From Streptomyces mutabilis (GTDB taxonomy: Bacteria; Actinomycetota; Actinomycetes; Streptomycetales; Streptomycetaceae): a stretch of 64,000 nt of DNA. Below the pieces are notes generated by a model. The model made no database searches and was not told the origin of the DNA. It saw only the letters and a list, made by a program, of their open reading frames with translations. The stretch lies in the NCBI RefSeq assembly GCF_014649815.1, contig NZ_BMTT01000008.1, positions 237,174 through 301,173 on the forward strand. The letters run 5' to 3'. Positions 53,260-62,146 of this stretch are shown here, in pieces (within the stretch, counting starts at the first letter, position 1; every line of letters begins with the position of its first letter). The position numbers were made by a program, and so were the translations under genes.

Positions 53260-53865
53260 TCACGCCCCTCGGATGACCTGCGTGACCCCGTTGATGATCT
53301 GCTGCACGGCGATCGCGGAGAGCATCATGCCCGCGAGGCGGGTCACCAGGACGACGCCGCCGTCCTTGATGACGCGGATGATCAGCAGCGAGTACCGCAT
53401 CACCAGCCACAGCACCACGTGGATCGCGAGGATCGCCGCCCACACCGACACCTGCGTGGTCACGCTGTCGGCCTTCTGCACGGCCAGGATGACCGACACG
53501 ATCGCACCGGGCCCGGCCAGCAGCGGCATGCCCAGCGGTACGAGCGCGACGTTGACGTCCTTGGTCTGCTTCGGTTCGTCCGTCTTGCCGGTGAGCAGGT
53601 CCAGCGCGATCAGCAGGAGCAGCAGTCCGCCCGCGATCATCAGCGCGGGCACGGACACGTGCAGGTAGTCGAGGATCCGGTGCCCGAGGAGACCGAACAC
53701 GGCGATCACTCCACCGGCGACGCAGACGGCCTGGAAGGCCATCCGCTTCTGCACCTTGGCGGGACGGCCGGAGGTCAGCGCGAGGAAGATCGGGGTGATC
53801 CCAGGGGGATCCATGATGACAAAAAGGGTCAGAAAGAGGGAGCCGAAGACGGCGATGTCGAACAT
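53260..53865 (-). CDS. marC: MarC-family integral membrane protein
   Basis: 201 residues with six predicted helices: FGSLFLTLFVIMDPPGITPI, then AVCVAGGVIAVFGLLGH, ALMIAGGLLLLLIAL, ALVPLGMPLLAGPGAIV, WAAILAIHVVLWLV and VLVTRLAGMMLSAIAVQQI. NPxG-like MDPPG near the N-terminus and PLLAGPGA are family marks. The MarC/UPF0056 family has no proven transport function despite its name. ATG 53865. The PHP gene lies 55 bp upstream on the same strand. Confidence 0.92.
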   Translation of the reverse strand: MFDIAVFGSLFLTLFVIMDPPGITPIFLALTSGRPAKVQKRMAFQAVCVAGGVIAVFGLLGHRILDYLHVSVPALMIAGGLLLLLIALDLLTGKTDEPKQTKDVNVALVPLGMPLLAGPGAIVSVILAVQKADSVTTQVSVWAAILAIHVVLWLVMRYSLLIIRVIKDGGVVLVTRLAGMMLSAIAVQQIINGVTQVIRGA

Positions 53866-53920
53866 GGGTGAGCTACTGGCCTTGCGCGAGAAGTGAACGT
53901 GGACGTGCGGGGAGTACGGC

Positions 53921-54778
53921 TCAGACTCCGCCGGCGCCCGGCACCGGGAAGGCCCCGAAGGCCCGCCGCGTGATCTCCCCGTACACCTCGGGGTCCGTCG
54001 TGTACTCGCCGAGCAGGCAGGTCTTCCGGCTGCCGTGGTAGTCGCTGGAGCCGGTCACCAGGAGTCCGAGCTCCTTGGCGAGCCCGCGCAGCCGTGCCCG
54101 CACGTCCGCGTCGTGGTCCATGTGGTCGACCTCGACGCCGTCGAGCCCGGCGGCGGCCAGTTCGGCGATCGTGGCCTCCGGCACCGTACGGCCGCGCTTG
54201 GCGGCGGCCGGGTGTGCGAACACGGCCACGCCACCGGCGGCCTTGATCAGCCGCAGCGCTTCGAAGGGGTCGGTCTCGTGCTTCTCCACGAAGGCCCGGC
54301 CGCCGTCGGCCAGCCAGTCCTCGGTGAAGGCGTCGCCCACGGTGGGCACGACGCCGAGTTCCACGAGGGCGGTCGCCACGTGGGGCCGCCCCACCGAACC
54401 GTCGCCGGCGATGCGCGCGACCTGCTCCCAGGTCACCGGCACGCCCAGCGCGTTCAGCTTGGCGACCATGCCCTTGGCGCGCGGCACCCGGTCGTCCCGG
54501 ACCAGCTCGCGTTCGGCGAGCAGGGCGGGCTCCTCGGGGTCGAAGAGGTAGGCCAGCATGTGCATGCTGATGCCGTCGACGCGGCAGGAGAGCTCGGCGC
54601 CGGTGACCAGGGTGAGCCCTTCGGGCAGCGCGGCGACGGCCTCGGCGTGGCCGCGAGTGGTGTCGTGGTCGGTCAGCGCGACGACGTCCAGCCCGGCCGC
54701 GGCGGCCTTGCGGACCAGCTGGCTCGGGGTGTCCGTGCCGTCGGACGCGGTGGAGTGGGTGTGCAGATCGATGCGCAC
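53921..54778 (-). CDS. PHP-domain phosphoesterase (nucleoside bisphosphate phosphatase / RNase AM type)
   Basis: 285 residues. The PHP metal site is built from DLHTHSTASDGTDTP (His-x-His), DVVALTDHDT, GAELSCRVDG, FAHPAAAK and GSSDYHGSRK. This is the TrpH/YciV (RNase AM) group that dephosphorylates 3',5'-bisphosphate nucleosides and trims RNA 5' ends. Start GTG 54778. Cytoplasmic. Probably co-transcribed with marC. Confidence 0.9.
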   Translation of the reverse strand: MRIDLHTHSTASDGTDTPSQLVRKAAAAGLDVVALTDHDTTRGHAEAVAALPEGLTLVTGAELSCRVDGISMHMLAYLFDPEEPALLAERELVRDDRVPRAKGMVAKLNALGVPVTWEQVARIAGDGSVGRPHVATALVELGVVPTVGDAFTEDWLADGGRAFVEKHETDPFEALRLIKAAGGVAVFAHPAAAKRGRTVPEATIAELAAAGLDGVEVDHMDHDADVRARLRGLAKELGLLVTGSSDYHGSRKTCLLGEYTTDPEVYGEITRRAFGAFPVPGAGGV

Positions 54779-54903
54779 GACGCTGACTCCAAGCGGTGAC
54801 GGGACGGGAGGGGACGCTCAAGGATAACCGGAACTTCGGCCGCCGCTGTCACAGCCGAAGCGGGCCTGCGCCCACTACAGCAGGCACCCTCACCCCCGGC
54901 ACC

Positions 54904-54934
54904 GCCGCCCGGCGGGCGCAGCCCGCCGGGCGGC
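54904..54934. terminator. Terminator after the DUF6758 gene
   Basis: 14-bp perfect arms GCCGCCCGGCGGGC (54904-54917) and its complement (54921-54934), 3-nt loop, 2 bp beyond the minus-strand stop at 54937. Confidence 0.75.
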
Positions 54935-54936
54935 CC

Positions 54937-55578
54937 CTACGGCTGGATCAGCCGCGGCGACAACGCACCGCAGGGCACCAGATCCACTTCGGCACCCGCG
55001 TCCCGCAGGTCGGTCAGCACCAGCTCCTCGTACATGAGCAGCCCGGACTGCTCCGGCCACGTAACGGCCCACAGCCACATCCCGAGGGCCTCCCCGGCGA
55101 AGACCGCGCGGTCGACGGGGGCGCCGGAGACGTGCCAGAGGGGGGTGGGGCGGCCGGCGGCCAGCACTTTCGCCTGGGGTGGCTTCTCGACGTTCATGTA
55201 CGGCCCCGGATCCGGGGCGTCGAGGCCCGCGTAGCGCGCGCCGAGGCCGACGCCGAGTTCCTCGGCGATCAGGATCAGCTCGCCGACACCGCCGAGGGGA
55301 CCGGGACCGGAACAGGCCACGGCGGTCGCCCGGCCGCCGCTGCGGTCGTCGCCCGCACAGGCCACACCGGTGAACAGCCAGCCGACCGGCAGCGGCCACG
55401 GCATCCACACCGGCACCTGCGTGCGGTGCACGACCACACCCAGCGCCTCGACGCTGGGCGGGAGCACGGGCTGCAGCGGATGCACCGTGCCGTGCAGATC
55501 GCACTGCCAGGAATCGGCGAAGAGGCCGGGAGCCCTGACCCGGCCACCACACTTCGGGCAACTGGGTTCGCCCCTCAT
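54937..55578 (-). CDS. DUF6758 protein with N-terminal zinc ribbon half
   Basis: 213 residues beginning MRGEPSCPKCGGRV with a further Cys in SWQCDLHG, a small zinc-binding module. The rest is a compact globular region (WPLPVGWLFTGVACAGD, VGELILIAEELGVGLGARYA, and VSGAPVDRAVFAGEALGMWL). I know this only as a conserved Streptomyces family of unknown function (DUF6758). Upstream is the AT-rich intergenic region with the MFS promoter on the opposite strand. Confidence 0.8.
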   Translation of the reverse strand: MRGEPSCPKCGGRVRAPGLFADSWQCDLHGTVHPLQPVLPPSVEALGVVVHRTQVPVWMPWPLPVGWLFTGVACAGDDRSGGRATAVACSGPGPLGGVGELILIAEELGVGLGARYAGLDAPDPGPYMNVEKPPQAKVLAAGRPTPLWHVSGAPVDRAVFAGEALGMWLWAVTWPEQSGLLMYEELVLTDLRDAGAEVDLVPCGALSPRLIQP

Positions 55579-55666
55579 AGAGCCCCACGGTCCTACCCCT
55601 GCTCCCCCGCGTCAAGGACGATCACCCATCCGGACGGGAGGGCCGACCGGCGAAACTAGATGTAAC

Positions 55667-55696
55667 TTGCATTAATTAGCGTTGCTAACTTACTAT
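55667..55696 (+). promoter_or_regulatory. MFS exporter promoter with embedded operator
   Basis: -35 TTGCAT (55667-55672) and -10 TACTAT (55691-55696), 18-nt spacer. Inside the spacer sits TTAGC-GTT-GCTAA (55676-55688), a perfect 5-bp-arm palindrome. The surrounding 60 bp are the most A+T-rich in this part of the window. No regulator gene is adjacent, so the repressor would be unlinked. Confidence 0.6.
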
Positions 55697-55764
55697 GTGC
55701 AAACACCAACACATCCCGACCATCCACTCCCTCCCAACCCTTCACGTCGGCATTGGAGCAATGC

Positions 55765-56988
55765 ATGGACTCCTTCGACGCGGGTGCCGGCGGCATCCTG
55801 CGGCAGCCCAAGGCGGTGTGGGCGACCGCCGGCGCGTCCGTCGTGGCCTTCATGGGCATCGGACTCGTCGACCCGATCCTGCCGTCAATCGCCAAGGGCC
55901 TGGACGCGAGCGCCAGCCAGGTCTCCCTCCTGTTCACCTCGTACTTCCTGATCACCGCCCTCGCGATGCTGGTCACCGGCTTCGTCTCCAGCCGCATCGG
56001 CGGACGCAGGACCCTGCTGCTCGGGCTGGCCTTCGTCGTGGTCTTCGCGGGCCTGGCCGGCACCTCCGACACGGTCGGCCAACTCGTCGGCTACCGGGCC
56101 GGCTGGGGCCTGGGCAACGCGCTCTTCGTCTCGACGGCGCTCGCGGTGATCGTCGGCGCGGCGGCCGGCGGCAGCGCCGCGGCGATCCTGCTGTACGAGT
56201 CGGCCCTCGGCCTCGGCATGGCCTGCGGACCGCTGCTGGGCGCGCTGCTCGGTGACGCCAGCTGGCGCTACCCGTTCTTCGGCACGGCCTTCCTGATGGC
56301 CATCGGCTTCCTGTGCATCACGGTGTTCCTGAAGGAGCAGCCGAAGCCCGCCCGCAGGACCTCGCTGCTGGACCCGGTCAAGGCGCTGGGGCACGGCGGT
56401 CTCGCCTCAGCCGCGATCTCGGCGTTCTTCTACAACTACACGTTCTTCACCGTGCTGGCCTTCACGCCGTTCGTGCTGAACATGACCCCGTACAAGTCCG
56501 GCGCGGTGTTCTTCGCGTGGGGCGTCCTGCTCGCCGTCTTCTCGGTGCTGGTGGCGCCGCGCATGCAGAAGCGCTTCGGCTCGCTGAAGGTACTGGGCGG
56601 CTCGCTGGTGCTGCTAGCGGCCGACGTGCTGGCCCTCGGCTACGGCGACCACACCACGGCGATCGTCTGCACGATCCTGTCCGGTGCGTTCATCGGCGTG
56701 AACAACACCGTCTACACCGAGCTCGCCCTCGGAGTGTCGGACGCGCCGCGCCCGGTGGCGAGCGCGGGCTACAACTTCGTCCGCTGGTTCGCGGCCGCCG
56801 CGGCGCCCTACTTCGCGCCGAAGATCGAGGAGTGGACCGACATCCACATCCCGTTCGTGGTGGCGGCGGTCACCGCCGTACTCGGCGCGGCCGTGGTCCT
56901 CGTACGGCGCCGGGCGCTCACCCACGAGGCGGAGGAGCTGGAGCCGAAGCACGCGGCCGAGGACGGGGTCACGGTTCACGCCGGCTGA
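55765..56988 (+). CDS. MFS transporter (drug-efflux type)
   Basis: 407 residues and twelve predicted helices; the MFS signature between helices 2 and 3 is FVSSRIGGRRTLLLG, and LYESALGLGMACGPLLGALLG is the helix-5 motif C of antiporter-type exporters. ATG 55765 has GGAG 6 nt upstream. Preceded by a promoter with an embedded operator and not coupled to other genes. Probably exports a small lipophilic compound; substrate unknown. Convergent with the SUFU gene, with 24 bp between stops. Confidence 0.9.
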   Translation: MDSFDAGAGGILRQPKAVWATAGASVVAFMGIGLVDPILPSIAKGLDASASQVSLLFTSYFLITALAMLVTGFVSSRIGGRRTLLLGLAFVVVFAGLAGTSDTVGQLVGYRAGWGLGNALFVSTALAVIVGAAAGGSAAAILLYESALGLGMACGPLLGALLGDASWRYPFFGTAFLMAIGFLCITVFLKEQPKPARRTSLLDPVKALGHGGLASAAISAFFYNYTFFTVLAFTPFVLNMTPYKSGAVFFAWGVLLAVFSVLVAPRMQKRFGSLKVLGGSLVLLAADVLALGYGDHTTAIVCTILSGAFIGVNNTVYTELALGVSDAPRPVASAGYNFVRWFAAAAAPYFAPKIEEWTDIHIPFVVAAVTAVLGAAVVLVRRRALTHEAEELEPKHAAEDGVTVHAG

Positions 56989-57012
56989 CGGCCGGAGAAC
57001 CGGTGAGTCACG

Positions 57013-57609
57013 TCACTCCAACGGGACGGACCCGCGGGACGGATCGCGCAGGTCCGTTCCCTGCGTCAGCCAGCGCTCCTGGAGAGCCTGCGCGCCGTGC
57101 ACGCGCTTCCAGGCGGCCTCGTTCGGCGTCATCGGCAGCAGCGGCAGGAACCGTACGGGGTCCAGCGGAGCGTCCAGCTCCAGGTCCCCTACCAGGCCGC
57201 CCGGCTCGGCGACCAGGACCGAGGTGAAGGGCGCGCCGGGCCACAGCGCCTCGCCGACGTCCAGCGAAGCACCCGGTGCCACGACCACGCCCTCGACCTG
57301 CGGCGACGCGGCCAGCACGGCGAGCGGACGGAGCACCTTGTCGGTGTCCGCGAGACCGGACCGGACGGAGAGCACCAGCTCGGCGCGGGGGCCCTTGACC
57401 GGGTCGGCGAGCACGGCCGTGGGGTCCGCCATGGGCTGCGCGGACATGCCCAGGGTGGCGTAGCGCAGAATGTCGCCCTCCTGACCGCCGCCCGGGAAGC
57501 GCAGCACCTCGATGCGGTCGGTGCCGAGGAAGGTGACCGCCGCGCGCGCATCCGGTTCGCCCAGCGCGCTGAGCAACCTGGCCTCGACCAGAGGAAGAAC
57601 ATCAGCCAT
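57013..57609 (-). CDS. Suppressor-of-fused domain protein
   Basis: 198 residues from ATG 57609 (MADVLPLVEARLL). SUFU-domain features: VLRFPGGGQEGDILRYATLG, AELVLSVRSGLADT, VLVAEPGGLVGDLEL and VRFLPLLPMTPNEAAWKRVHG. In bacteria this domain often occurs in toxin-immunity contexts or alone; here it stands alone between an MFS gene and corA, with no toxin candidate adjacent. Ribosome-binding site is weak. Cytoplasmic; function unknown. Confidence 0.85.
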   Translation of the reverse strand: MADVLPLVEARLLSALGEPDARAAVTFLGTDRIEVLRFPGGGQEGDILRYATLGMSAQPMADPTAVLADPVKGPRAELVLSVRSGLADTDKVLRPLAVLAASPQVEGVVVAPGASLDVGEALWPGAPFTSVLVAEPGGLVGDLELDAPLDPVRFLPLLPMTPNEAAWKRVHGAQALQERWLTQGTDLRDPSRGSVPLE

Positions 57610-58145
57610 GCGGCGAGCATAGAACTCGTCGGTACGAGGCAAAGCGGCGCCTTGACACGTCAGGTCACTGGTACTCTGGGCCAGCGGTTCGGGGCAGCGC
57701 GCAGAAGCGCCGCGATCAAGGCCCCGACGCCTGAAGACTCCCCTACGGGGAACCCTCCTAAACGAGGGAATCGATCGTCCCTCACGAGGGACCGGCCGGA
57801 GGAGGTGGGGCTGGCATGGACCGAAGTCGACCGTGCAGTACCACCCGCTCTTCCGGCCGCTGACGCAGCCGCCCCGGCTCACCGCCCCCGCGGCTTCCCG
57901 TCACCAGCGCGCCCGCACACGGAAGAGCACTTCGTCTCGTTTTGCCTGATCCGTTCCGTCGGTCTCGTCGTCGACACCGGCCGATCCGGGTCAGCCGCTG
58001 AAATCAGCAGCGAAGCCGGCCACCGCGACGGTGCGGTGCTCCCCGCTTTGTGGACGTGCCGAGCACGTACGGCCAGGACGTCCTCATTCCGGGTGGTTCC
58101 ACCCGCCGCCGGCCCCGCTCGCTGCCCGTCGCGAAGGAGCCTGCC
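57610..58145 (+). other. 536-bp region upstream of corA with structured leader and 15-residue ORF
   Basis: TTGACA (57652-57657) and TACTCT (57672-57677) have a 14-nt spacer, shorter than usual. About 70 bp later come three small hairpins: CCCCTACGGGG (57740-57750), CCCTCCTAAACGAGGG (57753-57768) and GTCCCTCACGAGGGAC (57777-57792). Then GGAGGAGG (57798-57805) precedes a 15-codon ORF (57816-57863). CCCTCCT at 57753-57759 could pair with that ribosome-binding site. No other gene is supported. Confidence 0.5.
57816..57863 (+). CDS. Putative 15-residue leader peptide upstream of corA
   Basis: ATG 57816 (MDRSRPCSTTRSSGR, TGA) preceded at 10 nt by GGAGGAGG, one of the strongest ribosome-binding sites in the window. 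Too short for codon statistics, so this is a proposal only. Position between a hairpin series and corA suggests a regulatory uORF. Confidence 0.4.
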   Translation: MDRSRPCSTTRSSGR

Positions 58146-59261
58146 ATGTCGATGATCCGCGACCTGCGCGCCGCGGTCCGCCCGTCCCGCGTCTCGCTGC
58201 GCAAGGACAACGGCGCCTACGACACCACCCGTGACCCGGCGACCGCCTCCGCCGTCGTCGACTGCGCCGTCTACCGCGACGGCGCGCGCGTCGAGACCGA
58301 GGCGCCGCTGAGCCCGCACCAGGCGATGCGCCAGGTGCGCCGTGACGGCGGGTTCGTGTGGATCGGCCTGCACGAGCCGACCGAGGACGAATTCGCCGGT
58401 ATCGCGCGGGAGTTCGGGCTGCACCCGCTGGCCGTGGAGGACGCCGTCCAGGCCCACCAGCGGCCCAAGCTGGAGCGCTACGACGACTCCCTGTTCACCG
58501 TCTTCAAGACCATCCACTACGTCGACCACGACGAGCTGACCGCCAACAGCGAGGTCGTCGAGACCGGCGAGGTCATGTGCTTCACCGGTAGGGACTTCTT
58601 CATCACCGTCCGGCACGGCGGGAAGGGCTCGCTGCGCGCGCTCCGGCACCGCCTCCAGGAGGACCCCGAGCTGCTGCTCAAGGGCCCCTCCGCGGTGCTG
58701 CACGCCATCGCCGACCACGTCGTCGACGGCTACATCGCGGTCGCCGACGCGGTGCAGGACGACATCGACGAGGTCGAGACGGAGGTGTTCTCGCCGGGCC
58801 GCAAGGGCACCCCGCGCGGCACGGACGCCGGCCGGATCTACCAACTCAAGCGCGAGGTCCTGGAGTTCAAGCGGGCGGTCGCCCCGCTGCTGCGCCCCAT
58901 GCAGCTGCTGAGCGAGCGGCCGATGCGGCTGATCGACCCGGAGATCCAGAAGTACTTCCGGGACGTGGCCGACCACGTGGCGCGGGTGCAGGAGCAGGTC
59001 GTCGGCTTCGACGAGCTGCTGAACTCCATCCTCCAGGCCAACCTCGCCCAGGCGTCCGTGGCGCAGAACGAGGACATGCGCAAGATCACCTCTTGGGCGG
59101 CGATCATCGCCGTACCGACCATGGTCTGCGGGGTGTACGGCATGAACTTCGACCACATGCCGGAGACCCACTGGAAGTACGGGTACCCGATGGTCATCGG
59201 CATCACCGTGGCCATCTGTCTGGGCATCCACCGCACGCTCAAGCGCAATGGCTGGCTCTGA
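58146..59261 (+). CDS. corA: CorA-type magnesium/cobalt transporter
   Basis: 371 residues. A large cytoplasmic N-terminal domain (GFVWIGLHEPTEDEF, LAVEDAVQAHQRPKLERYDD) leads to two C-terminal helices, the first ending in the YGMNF selectivity loop (VCGVYGMNFDHMPE) and the second followed by a basic tail. ATG 58146 has AAGGAG 7 nt upstream. The motif and topology are complete, so it should be a functional Mg2+ channel of the inner membrane. Preceded by a structured leader region. Confidence 0.93.
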   Translation: MSMIRDLRAAVRPSRVSLRKDNGAYDTTRDPATASAVVDCAVYRDGARVETEAPLSPHQAMRQVRRDGGFVWIGLHEPTEDEFAGIAREFGLHPLAVEDAVQAHQRPKLERYDDSLFTVFKTIHYVDHDELTANSEVVETGEVMCFTGRDFFITVRHGGKGSLRALRHRLQEDPELLLKGPSAVLHAIADHVVDGYIAVADAVQDDIDEVETEVFSPGRKGTPRGTDAGRIYQLKREVLEFKRAVAPLLRPMQLLSERPMRLIDPEIQKYFRDVADHVARVQEQVVGFDELLNSILQANLAQASVAQNEDMRKITSWAAIIAVPTMVCGVYGMNFDHMPETHWKYGYPMVIGITVAICLGIHRTLKRNGWL

Positions 59262-59293
59262 ACCCGCCCGACGCTCCTGGATAGGCTGAGCGC

Positions 59294-59806
59294 ATGACAA
59301 GCGAGCTGCTCGACCAGGCCCTCGTCGAGGAGGCCACGAAGAAGTCCGGCCTCATCTGGGTCAAGGGTCCGGGGGTGCCCGCCCGCGCGTTGTGGCACGT
59401 CTGGCAGGAGGGCGCGGCGCTGGTCGTCGGCGACGGTCCCGGCGAGCAGCCGCTGCCGGGGCTGGCCGACGGGGCCGCGGCCGAGGTCACCGTGCGCAGC
59501 AAGGACAAGGGGGGCCGGCTGGTCTCCTGGACGGCACGGGTCGTGGAGCTGCCCTCCGGGTCCGAGGCGTGGCAGGCGGCGGTCGCCGACCTCAAGGGCA
59601 AGCGGCTGAACGCCCCGGACGGCGAGGCGATGACCGACCGCTGGGCGCGCGAGTGCCGGGTGCTGCGCCTGGAGCCGACGGGGGTCACCGGGCCGCTGCC
59701 CGACGGTTCGCTGGCCGAGGCGCCGCTGCCGAGCCCCGCGACGACGCGTGAGCCGGTCCCGGCGGGGCTGCCGCGCCTGCTGCTCAAGCGCCGGAAGCGG
59801 CGTTGA
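59294..59806 (+). CDS. 170-residue conserved protein, probable split-barrel fold
   Basis: MTSELLDQALVEEATKKSGL, HVWQEGAALVVGDGP and AAEVTVRSKDKGGRLVSWTA look like the beta barrel of pyridoxamine-phosphate-oxidase-like proteins, but no cofactor motif is clear; the tail is basic (LLLKRRKRR). ATG 59294 has TAGGCT 6 nt upstream and no ribosome-binding site, so the transcript is probably leaderless. Convergent with the lipoprotein gene, 25 bp apart. Confidence 0.75.
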   Translation: MTSELLDQALVEEATKKSGLIWVKGPGVPARALWHVWQEGAALVVGDGPGEQPLPGLADGAAAEVTVRSKDKGGRLVSWTARVVELPSGSEAWQAAVADLKGKRLNAPDGEAMTDRWARECRVLRLEPTGVTGPLPDGSLAEAPLPSPATTREPVPAGLPRLLLKRRKRR

Positions 59807-59831
59807 CGGCGTTGACGCCGCCCCCGGGACC

Positions 59832-60602
59832 TCACGACGTCGGCAGCTGCTTGCCGTAGTCCAGGGTGTCGTCCTTGGCCGGCTCCTTGAGCGCGAAGTC
59901 CTTGTTCCAGTCCGAGAAGCCGATCGTGCCGGCGCTGCCCGCGCGCACCAGGCGCAGCGGGTACGGGGTGCCCTCCAGGGAGACGTCGAGCGAACCGCCG
60001 GCGCCCTTGTCGCCGGTGATGCGGATGGTGCGCACGCCCGCCTGCTCGTGGCGGCCGTCCGTCTCCACCGTGCCGTGCAGGGCCAGCAGTCCGCTCAGGA
60101 GGACGTCCTTGTCCGTGAACCCGCTGAACTTCTTGTACACGGGGTCGCTCTCCGGCACCTTCACGTACTTGCCCGCCAGCTTCTCGGCGGCCTTGGCGTC
60201 CCCGCCGTCGTGGCTCCAGAACCCGGCGTCGGCCTTGAGGAAGAGCTGGTCGCCGACGCGCAGCAGCCCGAAGGTCGTCCCCGCGGCGGCAACCGACCCG
60301 GTCCCCCCGTCGGGCTTCAGCCGCATGTCGAGGGTGTACGTGCTCCCGCCCGCCTCCACGGTCCCGTGCAGGCGCACCGCCTCGGCGGACCCGGCGGCCG
60401 AGCGGGTCTTGGCGTGGATCTTGTCGGCGGGGAGCTTACCGAGGCCGTTGGTGCCCGCGTCCGGGTCCTCGCTGCTGCACCCCGTCAGTCCCGCTCCCGT
60501 CACCGTCAGGGCGCAGACGGCGCCGATCAGTGCGGCCCTGCGGATTCGGCGCCGGGGAGTCACGAACACAGGAGGGGCTGCCTTTCTGACATGGGCGGAC
60601 AA
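59832..60602 (-). CDS. LppX/LprAFG-like lipoprotein
   Basis: 256 residues. Signal peptide with Arg-rich n-region and lipobox LTGC (Cys42), then a beta-rich domain resembling LppX/LprG (AVRLHGTVEAGGSTYTLDM, FGLLRVGDQLFLKADAGFW, RLVRAGSAGTIGFSDWNK). Relatives carry lipids in a hydrophobic pocket; this activity is inferred. It would be anchored on the outer face of the membrane. Convergent with the 170-residue protein gene. Confidence 0.85.
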   Translation of the reverse strand: MSAHVRKAAPPVFVTPRRRIRRAALIGAVCALTVTGAGLTGCSSEDPDAGTNGLGKLPADKIHAKTRSAAGSAEAVRLHGTVEAGGSTYTLDMRLKPDGGTGSVAAAGTTFGLLRVGDQLFLKADAGFWSHDGGDAKAAEKLAGKYVKVPESDPVYKKFSGFTDKDVLLSGLLALHGTVETDGRHEQAGVRTIRITGDKGAGGSLDVSLEGTPYPLRLVRAGSAGTIGFSDWNKDFALKEPAKDDTLDYGKQLPTS

Positions 60603-60853
60603 GGGGCCGGCCGGGCATCCGGCCGCTGTCCGGCGGGCCCTGACGGCGTACCGCAGCGTACCGGGGCCGTGGTCGGCGTACGGAGCCAGTCCGTCCGGAC
60701 CGGCCGCCAGGGCGGAGCCGTTCAGGACGGGCTAGCCTGAAGCCCGTCCGAGCGGGCAATTCGGAAAAGAGACACCGTACGAACCAGCTCTCACACACTC
60801 TGCGGAAACAGCCCTCACCTCGGTGAGGCCGCTCACGAAAAGGAGCCGCGGCG

Positions 60854-62146
60854 ATGGCAGCGGGCGCCCCCCGGATCTTCGTCTCCCACCTCTCCGGCAT
60901 CGCCGTCTTCGACCCGGCCGGCGATCAGGTGGGGCGTGTCCGCGATCTGGTCGTCATGCTCCGCGTCGGCCGCAAACCCCCTCGGGTGCTGGGCCTGGTC
61001 GTCGAACTCACCACCCGCCGCCGCATCTTCCTGCCCATGACCCGTGTCACCGGCATCGAGTCCGGCCAGGTCATCACCACCGGCGTGCTCAATGTCCGGC
61101 GCTTCGAACAGCGGCCCACCGAGCGCCTGGTCTTCGGGGAACTGCTCGACCGGCGGGTCACTCTCACCGAGACCGGCGAGCAGGCCACCGTCCTCGACCT
61201 GGCCGTGCAGCAGCTTCCGGCCCGCCGGGACTGGGAGATCGACAAGGTCTTCGTCCGCAAGGGGAAGAAGGCCGGCGCCTTCAGGCGCAACAAGGGCGAG
61301 ACGCTCACCGTCGAGTGGTCCGGCGTCACCGGCTTCTCCGTGGAGGAGCAGGGACAGGGCGCCGAGAACCTCCTCGCCACCTTCGAACAGCTGCACCCCG
61401 CCGACCTCGCCAACGTCCTGCACCACCTGTCCGCCAAGCGCCGCGCCGAGGTGGCCGCCGCCCTCGACGACGACCGCCTGGCCGACGTGCTGGAGGAGCT
61501 GCCGGAGGACGACCAGATCGAGATCCTCGGCAAGCTCAAGGAGGAGCGCGCCGCGGACGTCCTGGAGGCGATGGACCCCGACGACGCCGCCGACCTGCTC
61601 AGTGAGCTCCCCGAGGCGGACAAGGAGCGGCTGCTGAGCCTGATGCAGCCGTCCGACGCGGCCGACATGCGGCGCCTGATGGCGTACGAGGAGCACACGG
61701 CCGGCGGGCTGATGACGACCGAGCCGATCGTGCTGCGGCCCGACGCGACCGTCGCCGACGCCCTGGCCCGCATCCGCAACCCCGACCTGTCCCCGGCGCA
61801 CGCCGCCCAGGTCTACGTCTGCCGCCCGCCCGAGGAGACCCCGACCGGCAAGTACCTGGGCACCGTCCACTTCCAGCGCCTGCTGCGCGATCCCCCGTAC
61901 ACCCTCGTCGGCTCGATGATCGACGACGACCTGCAACCCCTGGAGCCGGACGCCGCGCTGCCCGTGGTCGCCGGGTTCTTCGCCACGTACGACATGGTGG
62001 CGGCGCCCGTCGTGGACGACTCGGGGTCGTTGCTGGGCGCGATCACGGTGGACGACGTACTGGACCACATGCTGCCCGACGACTGGCGGGAGACCGAGTA
62101 CCACCTCGAGGAGACGGCGGGGGAGGTGAGCGCCGATGGTGCCTGA
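60854..62146 (+). CDS. Soluble MgtE-like protein: PRC barrel, MgtE N domain, CBS pair
   Basis: 430 residues with no membrane segment. N-terminal PRC-barrel-like region (FDPAGDQVGRVRDLVVML, VLGLVVEL), then the MgtE intracellular N domain with repeated LEELPEDDQIEIL and LSELPEADKERLLSL, then a CBS pair (HTAGGLMTTEPIVL, LLGAITVDDVLDHML). The transmembrane channel of true MgtE is absent, so it is probably a regulator or partner rather than a transporter. GTG/ATG choice: ATG 60854. Its end overlaps the DUF1003 start by 11 bp. Confidence 0.85.
   Translation: MAAGAPRIFVSHLSGIAVFDPAGDQVGRVRDLVVMLRVGRKPPRVLGLVVELTTRRRIFLPMTRVTGIESGQVITTGVLNVRRFEQRPTERLVFGELLDRRVTLTETGEQATVLDLAVQQLPARRDWEIDKVFVRKGKKAGAFRRNKGETLTVEWSGVTGFSVEEQGQGAENLLATFEQLHPADLANVLHHLSAKRRAEVAAALDDDRLADVLEELPEDDQIEILGKLKEERAADVLEAMDPDDAADLLSELPEADKERLLSLMQPSDAADMRRLMAYEEHTAGGLMTTEPIVLRPDATVADALARIRNPDLSPAHAAQVYVCRPPEETPTGKYLGTVHFQRLLRDPPYTLVGSMIDDDLQPLEPDAALPVVAGFFATYDMVAAPVVDDSGSLLGAITVDDVLDHMLPDDWRETEYHLEETAGEVSADGA

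Noticed and set aside
57013-57609. Polymorphic-toxin immunity role for the SUFU-domain protein
   Set aside because: No toxin-like gene, secretion signal or repeat-containing effector is near, so the idea rests on family context only.
57652-57677. Full sigma-70-type promoter for the corA leader
   Set aside because: TTGACA and TACTCT are 14 nt apart, too short for confident assignment, so it is only mentioned inside the leader entry.
57610-58145. Mg2+ M-box riboswitch upstream of corA
   Set aside because: I could not match the conserved M-box core; the hairpin series looks different, so no riboswitch class is claimed.
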